Shown here in pieces: positions 45,682 through 56,978 of a DNA stretch of 64,000 bases. Source of the stretch: Ricinus communis (taxonomy: Eukaryota; Streptophyta; Magnoliopsida; Malpighiales; Euphorbiaceae); contig NC_063264.1 of NCBI RefSeq assembly GCF_019578655.1, positions 5,270,001-5,334,000 on the forward strand. Reading direction: 5' to 3'. The notes beneath the pieces were generated by a model. The model searched no databases. It was not told the origin of the DNA and saw only the letters and a list, made by a program, of their open reading frames with translations. Within the stretch, counting starts at the first letter, position 1. Each line of letters begins with the position of its first letter. Made by a program: the position numbers and the translations under genes.

Positions 45682-46799
45682 CTCTCTTTCTTGAACTTTG
45701 TATGGAATGGATGATTTTATGGGAGTATACCTGTTGCATGGCTGCTTATAGATCATTGATATATATACAAGGAGCACAGTGTGGAGGGGTAGATAACAGT
45801 TGAGGGTAATAAAGAAGGAGGGAGTAATTGAGAATGAGACTTTGCTCTAAAAATCTCGAGAAGGGAAATTCTTTGAATTGAGGATCAGAGAGTTAGGTGG
45901 AAAATGGAATCAAAAGACGTGAAATTTAAGGAAGTCATCTGTCAATGTCAATTCATTTATTCATGCGTGCAAAGTGTAAATTGCCAAATGATTTGTTTAT
46001 GACATGACTTGCATGTGCACTTCCATTAGACTTGCTAAAAACCTAAAATTTGATCTCTAATTAGATTAATCAACATAATAACGATAAAGAGAATGCTTTC
46101 TATCTTGCTCTACCAACAGATCAAATGTCTTCTGTTTCTATTTTATATTTACTTTCTTGAAGATCACTAGCATTAAGATCATTCATTTTTCTTTGATCTT
46201 TCGAAGATACACAAGCTATTTCAGTTTCTTTTTTTTCTTAATCGTCATCCATTAGAATCTCAACTCGAGGTTTTTGTTTTTTTATGTATCTGACAACTTT
46301 AATACCAATAAGCTCGAATTATAGTAGATTTTACTATGGACTATAGCATAAGGATGAACAAAGAATTAAAGTTAACTGGTAGCAGATGAGGGAATATCTT
46401 GATTATATATTTATCTTCCTTTGATGAAAAAGGAAAGAACGAATATTATGGAAGGATGGAAGGCCATAGGTTTTAGGTCTTCAATTTTCGGTGTTATTCT
46501 TCTAAGCTGTTAAAACTTTAATAGTTCCTTTACAATCTTAGTTTTACTCTTCCAAAATATTAGTTTGCCTTCCTTTAAAATTTATTATGGTTTCCCCATC
46601 AAGGATGATATCCAAAAAGAAAAACAAAATGATATTAATTAATAAAAAAATTAGTATTACTATACCATCTTTAATAATTAAATCCAAATTACCCACAAAT
46701 TATTGAAGGAATTCTTTCGGAAATATCCAAAAAAAGATTAAAAATATTATTTTTATTGTTTAAACTTTTATTTTAAATACTATAAATTAAAAAATTATT
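45682..46799. other. Promoter side of the minus-strand glycine-rich gene; intergenic
   Basis: A TATA-like TATATATATCA on the minus strand is at about 45750-45762. No other gene seen. Confidence 0.5.
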
Positions 46800-48060
46800 T
46801 CAAAAATATGGTGATATATATTAAATATACTTCTTTTATAAAATGGTATATGTTATTAGCAATTTGGTATATATTTTCATATTTTTTATGATATTTAATT
46901 TTTAGTATATGTTTAGTATATGTTCAATAGTATTTGATTGCTGGTCAAATCATTAAAGAACCGAATATATAAATAATAAGTATTTACAATTATTTTTTAA
47001 GAATATAATTTATTTTATATATAAGTCACATTTATTTAAAAAGAATTTAAAAAGCATCATAAAGAGAATTTTTTTTTATAAATATATAATAGAAAAATAT
47101 ATATATTAGGTATATGTTGGACACATATCAATCAAGATTCTAATTTTTTAATTTAAATATTTTAATTTCAAAAACTATTTTTCTCAATAACAATATATCA
47201 ATTTTAATTAATTGATTTAGTTAAGATTTATATAATAACTCTCGTGGTTATTAAAAATTAAGAAAATATTATTATGATAATTATTTTATTATTCTATATT
47301 TCTATAAGATTATTAAATATTATGTATACTTATAATATAATATAATAAAAAAGGTAGAAGCAAATGAGCTCCATTCGACAAATATGAAATATATTAAGTA
47401 TATATTTATTTACTTATTTCAAATATAGAAAACTAAAAATGTAAATTGTAAAAATTGGTATAAATTATATTTATTTTAGTATTTATTGCAAATATTTATA
47501 ATATATTCTAAATACTTATACCTTTTTAAAAAAGATAAAAAATAACAGCAAATGGTATATATTTAACAAAATATAGTATACCTTAAATGTATATTTGGTA
47601 TCTGCAACTATTTTAATTCATATAGGTTGTATATTTATAAAAAAAAAAGGTGCACTCTTAGGAAATATTATACATTACACTAATTTTATTATATGTTGGG
47701 TATAAAATATATATGTTAGCTATATATTAGGTATGTGCTAGGCAACTTTTAATCAAAATTTTAATTGGTTTAATATGTTTTTATTCCAAAATTTATTTTT
47801 TTTTCTACTGGCAAAGATATAATATCGGTATTTATTCAAAATAATAGAATAAATTTAATTTACTTTAATATATGTTCCTTATATATAATAAACTCACTAT
47901 GTTTATATCTTTAGAAAAATATAAGAAAAAATAACAAAAAATGGTATATATTTTATAGATTTTAGTATATGTTTTGTATATATTTGATATACATATAGTA
48001 TATAAATAGTATTCGAAATTAGTCTTTAGTTTCAACTTATACATTTGGTATCTATGCACT
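46800..48060. repeat. AT-rich region with internal diverged repeats
   Basis: Phrases such as TGGTATATATTT, AGTATATGTTTAGTATATG and TTAGGTATATGTTGGACAC recur at about 46830-46940, 47090-47200, 47540-47610, 47690-47830 and 47940-48010. They appear in similar order, so at least a two-fold direct duplication of several hundred bp is likely. There is no coding capacity. Confidence 0.5.
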
Positions 48061-50045
48061 TGTAAGCTTAGTCGCTATTCAAAAAATTTTGCCAGTTTTT
48101 TCAAATAAGTATATTATCAAACATCACAAGTACAAACCATAATTCTATTTAATTCAATTTATTAACCAACTGAAGGAATCATTTCATTATTTGTTCATAT
48201 ATAAGTAACATGGGTAGTAAAATACATTTAAAGCCAATTCAACACTTACAATGTCTTAAAAAAAGAGAAAAAAAAATATTCTTTTGATGTGCACAAACAA
48301 CATATCAAAAACTAAAAACTTTAAAAGAATCGGACTCAAAATTTGTATACATTTCTATAGAAAAAGAGAGAAAGTTAATAGCAAATTATTTTATGATTTA
48401 AGCATATTAACAAATAGTTGGAAAATAAGAGAATCTCAAGTCATAAGTTACCATTTTTATTCACTTTAAGACATCCAAAAAACTATTTAGCTTTTCAATA
48501 TTTGTATTCACATTTTATTCAACAATACCATAATATAAAATTTGAATCAAATATCAATAAAACCATTCAAACAATTTAAAATCAAACAATTTTAAGACCA
48601 TACTATTTTTTAATTATTTCTTCAAATCAAATCAAATTAGATAATAAGAATTTAATGTCAAAGAAGATACAACTCATAAAAATTGTAAGAGTTTTTACCA
48701 ACCAAACACTCATGCCTCTCCATCACCAATGCTTGTTGCTTTATAATTATATAGCTTTAATCTGAGCTTTGGAATTGTTAAATTGTCTTTCTTTTTAATA
48801 TTAATTTAAATTTTTTTTTTTATTTTTGATACTCGTTGAAGCTTCGCCAACATCCGATAATGATGATGAAGAAAAAAGCTATGATATTTTCTTTTGGTAT
48901 CGTAATGATGATGAAAAAAAGAAAAAGATAAAAAAGAAATAACTATGAGAGTGTCGAAAGAGGTGCAATAGCATATGCAATAAAAATATTTTTAGTTTAA
49001 AAGAAAGTACCGTTAAATGAAATGAAAAAAGTCAAAGAAAAATATAGAGATAAAGTAAAAATAAAAGAAAAATAAAACTACAATATAAATAATATTTTTT
49101 CAAAAAAAAAAAAAAAAGGAGATATTGTAATTTCATCATTATTGAAACCCATTCAACTCTCCTGATAAAAAAGGTACACTAGATTAGGTCATTTGCAAAT
49201 TTGCAATTAGAAGTCAAAGTGATCCACACAGATGATTTTCGTTGTTTTGATATTTTTCATTTCTACATGCATTACGACTGAAATGCCATAGATATTCATA
49301 TAGGTAGCCAGTAAAGGGCATGCATGCAGGGATGCCTTCTTCGATGTGCATAAATAAAATCAGCAGTAGAATTACTTCTTTAGTTACCAAAGGAACCCTT
49401 ATCAGATATCCACTTTGTAGGCTAAAAGATTCTAAATAGTAATTATTTGGTAGGTCAAGTAGTGTAGATTCAAATCAATTTGCTGTGTTTCTATAATGAT
49501 CAGATATTTGTCCTCAAGATAGTTCAGTCCTGTTTCTCATTTAATTTATGTTTCTCCAACTATCTAAAATAATAATGGCAGTAGTAGAAGCAGTTAAAAG
49601 TTCTCTCATATGCATATAAGAACAATAAAGAAAGCCCAAGTCAAGATATAGAGTAATTGCGACTGTTGGCAGTTGCGAGTTAAGCCCACGAAAAGGCCCG
49701 TTTCAGTTGCCTACAATTAATCGAAAAGATTTTAATAAATAAAGAAATATTTGTAGAAAGTAAATCTTCAATAGTTTCAGGAACTGAGGAAAACAGTTGC
49801 CCATGCAAGTTACCGATAGACCCGGGATGAATGAATCCACACACCAGGCACTTCACCGAGAAAAATGTTGCAGAAATTACAAGTGGCAAAATTAGCTAAG
49901 TACCCTCTTTCTCAAACTTATAGAACTAACTTAAAATAATTACATATTTATAAGAAAAAGAGAACCATCAAAGATTAAACTGCTTGCAATCACAGACTTA
50001 CTTCAGGAAGAAATCATCACAAACTGATATATCCTAACAAAGAAA
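48061..50045. other. Intergenic DNA upstream of the LEA-like gene
   Basis: AT-rich up to about 49140. From about 49640 to 49880 the base composition is more balanced. A minus-strand open frame of 69 codons (49680-49889, with CLVCGF and HPGSIGNLHGQL) is present. I do not recognise it and cannot support it as a gene. Confidence 0.45.
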
Positions 50046-50745
50046 ATGACAATCTTCAAAATTACTTCAAAGCTTTCCAAATTGCTCCCTGCCCGACCGG
50101 CCGGAGGTTCTTGGAGCCCTAGAGCTTTTGTTACTGCTGCCCCTAGACCATTGCAAGTAAGTTGTAATTGCTAGGATATATACATACATACACACACATA
50201 CATACATGTGTATCTGTGAGCACATTTAATTACATATACACATTCAAATTGTATTTACATTAGCAAAAACTATAGACTGCATGTGTGATTGAGATCATGT
50301 TCTTTTCTTTAGTTTCTTAACGAAATTTTAATGAAAATAAAACTGTAGTCCAAAAAGGATGATGAGACTGCAGAGACATGCCAAAATGTGAAAGAAGCAG
50401 CAGAGGCAGTTAAAGAAGGTGCAAGAGAAGTGAGGAAGACGACTGAATTCATAAGAGATGCTGCTGCTAATACTGCTGAATCTGTAATATTGAATGTTTT
50501 CTTTTTCTTTTTCTTTTTCTTTGTTATTTTATTAACAGGCATTAGTAATTAATTGAGTAGATTATTAACAGTCCATAATGCATTTTATGAAATTTCAGGT
50601 TACCAAAATGACTAAAAAGGTGACAGAAAAAGTGAATGAAACTGCAGATGATATCACCGAAAAGGCTAAGGAGTCTGTATCAGGTGCTTGGGGAACTGCC
50701 AAAAATACCACAGAAATAATTAAGGACAAGATCATGGGCAAGTGA
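50046..50745 (+). CDS. Small LEA-like protein, probably mitochondrial
   Basis: Three exons: 50046-50156, 50349-50483, 50599-50745 (111, 135 and 147 nt), all phase 0 with GT-AG introns. They total 130 residues. Residues 1-37 lack acidic residues and are rich in Lys, Arg, Ser and Ala (SPRAFVTAAPRPLQ), as in a mitochondrial presequence. The rest is a hydrophilic Ala/Lys/Glu/Thr helix-forming region with recurring VKEAAEAVKEGA, VTKMTKKVTEKV and ITEKAKESVSGAWG units, ending KDKIMGK. This is like LEA_4-type proteins, which protect membranes or proteins in desiccation. It may be related to the Arabidopsis UNE15/LEA-like group, but I am not certain. No cysteine-based or enzymatic motif is seen. No obvious ABRE core (ACGTG) was found just upstream. 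Confidence 0.78.
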
Positions 50746-52922
50746 AGTATATTATTTTGTTGTTTGTTCATCAAGCCCATAAACTCTTCTTTTTATAGTA
50801 ATACTGATATGAACATTGTAAACCAAACATAAATATTCTGTTCATCCTGTTCTTGATCCCGCCATGCTAGATTAATTCTGATCTTTGTGTTTTTTAATAA
50901 ACTTGCACCATTTTCCACTTCCTTGATGTGGGTTCATTATTTTCACACAGTCGTAAGATCCATAAATCATTTGTGCTTAAAGTATATTTTATTACCATTT
51001 ATTTCCCTAATGGTCGTCAGAAAAATGTAATAAGGAAGGATACAAAATTACCCCTCAAACAAAAGGCCAGGGTTCATGTGACGAAAAACATCATGAGGTT
51101 CATGAGTTTCAATTTCCAAGTTGTGGAAGCTGTATAATTGAGACAGCAAGAGAGAGTCACCCTTATTTGACCATCATTTCACATGAGATGTATGCATGTG
51201 AAATTGGAAGATACTGAGATCAACTTCCCTGTTGATATTTGCAGAAATTTGGATACATTAATCACAATACAGCTGCATTAATCTTTATGAGCTGAAAGTG
51301 AATTCTCACTGCGTTATGGCCCAAATTTCACCCACCAAAGATTGCCTACAACTGGAAAATGCATTTAATATGCTATCTATATGTTTGCAATCTTTAGATG
51401 GAACAAAGATTTTATCTCAGGTTTCTTCGAGTTTGTGGCATTTTCTTTTGTATTCTTCAATCAAGTTATAATGTTATTAATGGCATCCTATCATCTTTTA
51501 TATATTGGAACTAATGCCTTTTATAATCAACAGGTTGAATTCCTTTTCTTCTTTTATATAAAGACATTAAACTTGATTTGATGTGCCACTGCTGAGAGGG
51601 GGAAAAAACATGGTTTACACTGGCATATACTGAATCTCGAACAGTAAACAAGAACCAGAAAAACAAACACTTGATGTAGGATAGAGAGCTTTTACTTGCT
51701 ATGTCCTTTCTTCTTTGGTAGCAATAAACTCAGATGTTTCCCAAGAATAGTGTCTGAAAGACATTGTCATAACAGCACCTATCATCAAATGATAAAAGGG
51801 CAAGTTTCACAAAAGAAAACTGCATAGGAAAAAGAAAAAGGGAATTATGTGATTTGCTTCTTGAAGATTACTTATGGTAATGAAATAGGGGTCCATCATG
51901 TGAAGTGAAACATCAAAAGTGTGAATACTATTTGAGTTACTGTAGCTTTTGTCTTATTGTTTTGGCTTATTACATCTTTATTACTCATGACCAGTTCAAA
52001 ATCAATCATAAAATCCAATATGCACATAGGAAAAAAAAATCATTAGGCCATGCAATTATCTCAACATTATAATTTCTTTTCTTTTTGGTATAAGCCACAT
52101 GCTGCTACTTTTCTCACTGATGAAACAGTCCTTTTTAGCAGAAAGTTCTGTGCTTTCTAGAGTAGCACAGCAGTCTAAGATACTTTGGGAAGGCACAGTG
52201 AGGTATGCAAATTAATTAGGAATCAATTCTTTCATACTGATTACTCAAACTAGGGAAATGAGAAAAGTGAAAGCCCAACAACTAGACTCCCATTATACTG
52301 TGCTAACCCACACTCATGAATTGAAGAGGGAATCAAAGACCCAACTCATCATGGGTCCCATGCAAATTAGAATTTTGAGGTAAAAAACAGTGGCTTTGGT
52401 CTTTCAGTCTGGTTATTTAGGAATCAACTTTTTATGAACTTTTCACTAGATTCTTTCTTTCTCTGCAACCCAAGAATTGCTTTAGTTTGAACAATGTGCT
52501 TGTTTATCATAATTCAAAGCATTAATAAGCTTCTGCTCCTATTGGTATTCTTGATCATTTGCTCTACAAGACAAGTATCTAGGCTATTAGTCCAATAACA
52601 CCTGCTTCAACTCTTTGTTTAGCCCATCTTTTTCCAAGAACACTGCTTTAACTCTTTGTTTAGACCATCTTCTTCAGTGAAATACTTCATTAGTTATTAA
52701 TTAGAGTGGATACTATGGCAAAAAAACAAAAAAGTAGAAATTATCCTTGGAAGGAACTGAAGTCCATTATTGGCTCTAGTTGTTTTGCATTAAGTTATAA
52801 CAAATTATATCAACCTTTTACTTTACATTGAAAAGAACAAAGGGAAACCAAACTGAAGAAACATAAAAGGAAACAAGCTTAATCCCCCTCTACATAACTG
52901 TGTAACATTTTAAAAAATTTCA
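50746..52922. other. Intergenic DNA between convergent LEA-like and receptor kinase genes
   Basis: No gene seen. The first ~150 bp are likely LEA 3' UTR and the last ~100 bp kinase 3' UTR. Short open frames at 50928-51137 and 51381-51581 show no family features. Confidence 0.5.
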
Positions 52923-55900
52923 TCACTTGAAACCCATTTTGGCATTACGGGAAGATGAGTAAAGTAATGAGGAAGCAGAGAAGCTTGAGTTATTGCTTTT
53001 TGGATATAAATTTGCCATTGTTTGTTGTGGCTTTGACGATGAAGTAGTTGCTGGAACTCCATTCCTTGAATTCTTATTTTCTGTATCAGCAGCTGCTGCT
53101 GGTGATGCTTTAAGGAGCATATCAACTTTTGCGTACTCCTCCCTTTCATGTTTTATCTCCTTAAGCATTGCAGCAACATCTTTCATTGTCGGCCTTTCGT
53201 CAGGAGATGAATTTACACAGAGTAAGGCAATGCCTAATGCTTGCATCATCTCATCGATTTCGGGTCCTGGTCTTGATAGTAGACTAGGATCTAGCACCTC
53301 AATTCCTCCCTTCTTCTGTCTAACCCAATCCGCTACATGTAGTCCTTCGGGTATGGTTGGATCGATCGGTTGCTTACCTGTTAGTACTTCCAACACCACT
53401 ACCCCATAGCTATACACATCGCTCTTTTCTGTGATCTTCATCATGTAACCATATTCTGAATACAAGATTAAAATTAGTTTAGGATTGCTATATATTGAAA
53501 ACTTCAATGACCTAACTAGCACCTTCTGTTCAACCGTTTATAATTGGTTCCTGTTTTAATGAAACAGTATAGTTCAAATAAAATACATTGAAAATGAAAT
53601 TGGAATAGGTGTAAATAGAAAGAGAACTTACCAGGAGCAATATATCCATAAGAGCCTGCAACTGTATTGGAGGACCGAGCAAAATCGCCATCATCGACAA
53701 GCTTAGCAAGGCCGAAGTCTGCAATATAAGGCTCGAATTCAAGGCCAATCAGGATGTTATTGGCTTTGATATCCCTGTGGACAATTGGAGGAACACAATC
53801 ATGGTGCAAATAAGCCAGGCCTTCTGCTGCTCCCAACAAAATTTGGTACCTAAGATCCCATTCCAATGCATTTCCTGTTCTTTCATGGAGGAGACTGCCC
53901 AAGCTCCCATTAGGCATATAATCATACATTAGCAATCTCGTGTTTCGATTCCAACAACAACCCAAGAACCTAACAATATTCTTGTGCCTGATGGAACCAA
54001 GTGTTTTAATTTCTGCTGAGAAAGAATCACGAACACCACTTTTTTCGTCATTGCAACCATTGGTTGTAGCCATTGTATTTGGCCAGAGCTTCTTCACAGC
54101 AATGACATCGCCATTCTCCATATCAGCACGATAAACAATTCCAGAACATCCCTTCCCGATCACATTGGTATCCACCAGGGACCTTAATATTTGATCCACA
54201 GAGAAGTTCAGCTTCTGGAATGGAGTGAATTGCCACGGCCATGAGTCTCCCAATACAGACTCGTCATCATCTCTAATGGTTCTTCGTGCGCGAATAATTG
54301 CAAATGTGCCCATAATCACCATTGCCACTGTCAATGTGATCAGCAAAGCAATTGCCAGCTTAAGTTTTCTGGACTGCCTTATGTCATTTCCATTTCTTTG
54401 CAATCCTGTCCTGCCTATATCACTCAAAAAACATGAATCCTTGAGGGAAGAACATAAGCCTTGGTTACCGGCCAAGTCTGCTGGTGATAGCTGTCTAAAC
54501 AGCTTATTATCAGGAAGATACCCAGTGAAGTTGTTGTAAGATACATTGAGAGAAACAAGATTGTCAAGGCCTGAAAGGTGACTCAGATCACCCTCAAGCT
54601 TGTTATGTGAAAGATCCAGAATAGACAGCTTGGTGAGTGCAGATATCGGAGGTGGAATTGGCCCTGTAAGTCCATTATAACTAAGATTGAGGGCAATTTC
54701 AAGAGCTTCAAGTCGACCCAGTTCCATCGGGATGCTGCCTGACAGCTCATTGCTAGCGAGGTCAAGCAATTGAAGGCTTGAGCAAAGGCTAATGGATGGA
54801 GGTATCGACCCAGAGAATGAATTCCTGCTTAAAATGAGCTTGTTCAGCGAGAGAAGGCGACCAAAACTTGCTGGTACTTGACCTGAAAACTGATTAATTG
54901 AGATATCAAGGACTTGAAGCCCACTTAAAGATGACAATGAGTTAGGCAGGGAACCCTCTACAGTGTTGTTGCTCAGGTCTATCATTTGCAGCTCTGTGCA
55001 GCTTCCTATCTCATCAGGAACAGACCCAGAAAGGCGATTGCTAGAAAGATCAAGAAAATTCAAGTTCCTAAGATGCCCAATTTCTTTAGGAATGCCGCCA
55101 GCAATCCTGTTGTTACCAAGTCTTAGTCTCACAAGAGAGCTACAATTTCCAATCTCTGGTGGTATAGAACCAGAAATGTCATTAGAAATCAGGAGAAGCT
55201 TTGTCAGGTTCTGAAGCTGAAACAGGCCTGGAGGTATGCTTCCAGTGAGTGAATTGTGAGACAAGTCCAGTGCTTGGAGATTACTGCATCTAGCCAAACT
55301 AAAAGGAATGCTTCCTTCAAGCTGGTTTTGCCAGGCAAAAAAGACATTAAGCTTTGACAACATTCCAAGCTCAGGTGGGATTAAACCTGAGATCTGATTT
55401 GTGTCAAGTTGCAATTGCAAAAGATTTGTGGCATTAGAAAGATCGGATGGTATTGAACCAGACACATTGTTGTTACTGATCATAAACTCTTCAAGCTCTA
55501 CAAGACTTCCAATAGAAGAAGGTATAGTCCCAGACAAAGAATTCAAAGAAAGATCAATCATTTTCAAGCTAGTACAATTACCAATCTCCTCTGGAATAAC
55601 TCCAACAAGACTATTTTGCCATAACAACAATTGCTCAAGTTTTTTAAGCTTACCAATCTCCGGAGGAATGGAACCGGATAGACTATTTTCATAAAGAAAC
55701 AAGTTGACAAGCTCAGAGCAGTTACCTATATCCGCAGGAATCTCACCAGAAAGCATTGTTGTATAAATAGATAGCGTCTGCAGCTTGCTTAGTTTACCAA
55801 ATGAAACAGGTAAAGAACCCGAAACTCTTGTATCAGCCAGTCCCAAAACAGTCAAGTTGCTGCAATCTCCAAGCTCATCAGGAATTTTGCCAACAATGTC

Positions 55901-56536
55901 TTTATTTCCACCAGCTCTAAGAACTTCAAGACTAGACAATTTGCCTAGCTCAGTTGGGATATAACCACTTAAACGATTATCAAAAAGAAGCAAATTCTTG
56001 AGGCTAGTACAATTACTTAACTCAGTTGGGATTTTCCCTGTTAGCTGATTAGAGTTAAGAATCAAGTCCTCAAGATTTTGAAGCTGCCCAATGCTTTCAG
56101 GAATAGTACCAACAAGACTGTTAGAACTGAGGTCAAGAACAGTGAGTGAAACAGAGTTACCGATATCAATTGGAATAGTTCCAGTGAGGTTGGCATCAGA
56201 AATGACAAGTTTACTAAGAGAGCGAAAAGAAGACAGATTTAAAGGTACAGGGAGCTGAAGAGGAACTGACTGAATGTTTATTTCAGTGACAAAACCTTGA
56301 AGAGAACATGTTATGGAGGTCCATTTGCATGGAGTGGAATCAAGATTGTTCCAGTTAGAGAGAAAAGAAGGTGGTGAAGGAGAAGAACGTAGCCAAGAAA
56401 AAAGGATAGAGGCTTCATGGTTTTGTTGTTGCGGTGGTGAAGCTAAAGAAGTCGATAGAAGAGTAAGGATAAAGAATGATAAACAAGAAGAAGAAGAAGA
56501 GAAGAAGAGGATTTGCCTCGAGCTGGGCATCGACAT
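52923..56536 (-). CDS. RGI1/RGI2-like: LRR receptor-like kinase, RGI/RCH type (RGF/GLV peptide receptor family)
   Basis: Two exons, minus strand: 53632-56536 and 52923-53455. The 176-bp intron splits the AP|E of the activation segment with donor GTAAGT. 1,145 residues. I start at the ATG at 56536; the frame upstream has only TTG. Signal peptide about residues 1-34 with a poly-Ser stretch; LRRNT_2 cap with CKWTSITC; 24 LRRs of 24 residues; one transmembrane helix about 726-749 (LAIALLITLTVAMVIMG), then RARR. The kinase has GKGCSG, Lys815 (IAVKKLW), HRD Asp922 and DFG Asp940, so it should be active (RD type). LRR5 has an RxGG motif (Arg207, RAGG), which in Arabidopsis RGI receptors binds the C-terminus of RGF peptides. 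Length and exon structure match that clade, which controls root meristem size. The Ser-rich tail (SASSLLYSSS) is typical. Confidence 0.93.
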
Positions 56537-56931
56537 TTGCCTCAATTTCCAAAACTTTGATCTTCTCGGATTTGCATCATTGGTTTCTGCTACTCTTCCT
56601 TTCTCTTTCTAAAAACTACGTTTCTTGCTTGCTTTGAACTCAAAACTCAACCACAACAACTACAACAAGAAAGTATAGTGTTTAGTGTTCAGTACCCTTA
56701 CCTAGTAATACAAACCAAACAACAAAAATAAACAAGCACAAGAACTTGCCATAACATTAAAGTATTAGGGGAAAAGGGAAAAGAAAAAAAAAAAAAGAAC
56801 ACCCAAAATGCCTAGAGATCAACAAAACTGCACCTCCACCACCACCACCCCACCTCCACCTAGGATCCTCTCATTTTTCTATTTCATATATAAAAATATT
56901 GGATGAAATTGCCAGGTGGGTTCACGCGCAA

Positions 56932-56934
<3 letters not shown>

Positions 56935-56973
<39 letters not shown>
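56935..56973. repeat. (GA)n microsatellite in the kinase 5' leader or promoter
   Basis: About 19 AG units, 400 bp upstream of the kinase ATG; on the sense strand it is (CT)n. A (CCA)-rich tract lies at 56834-56861. Confidence 0.9.

Positions 56974-56978
<5 letters not shown>

Noticed and set aside
53516..53631. Continuation of the 1,009-codon kinase frame beyond 53632
   Set aside because: It reads through a GTAAGT donor directly after the AP of the activation segment. Splicing to 53455 restores APE and the rest of the kinase, so the extension is intron.
53940..56612. Plus-strand open frames opposite the receptor kinase
   Set aside because: These are shadows of the LRR repeats on the other strand, without ATG context or domain signature.
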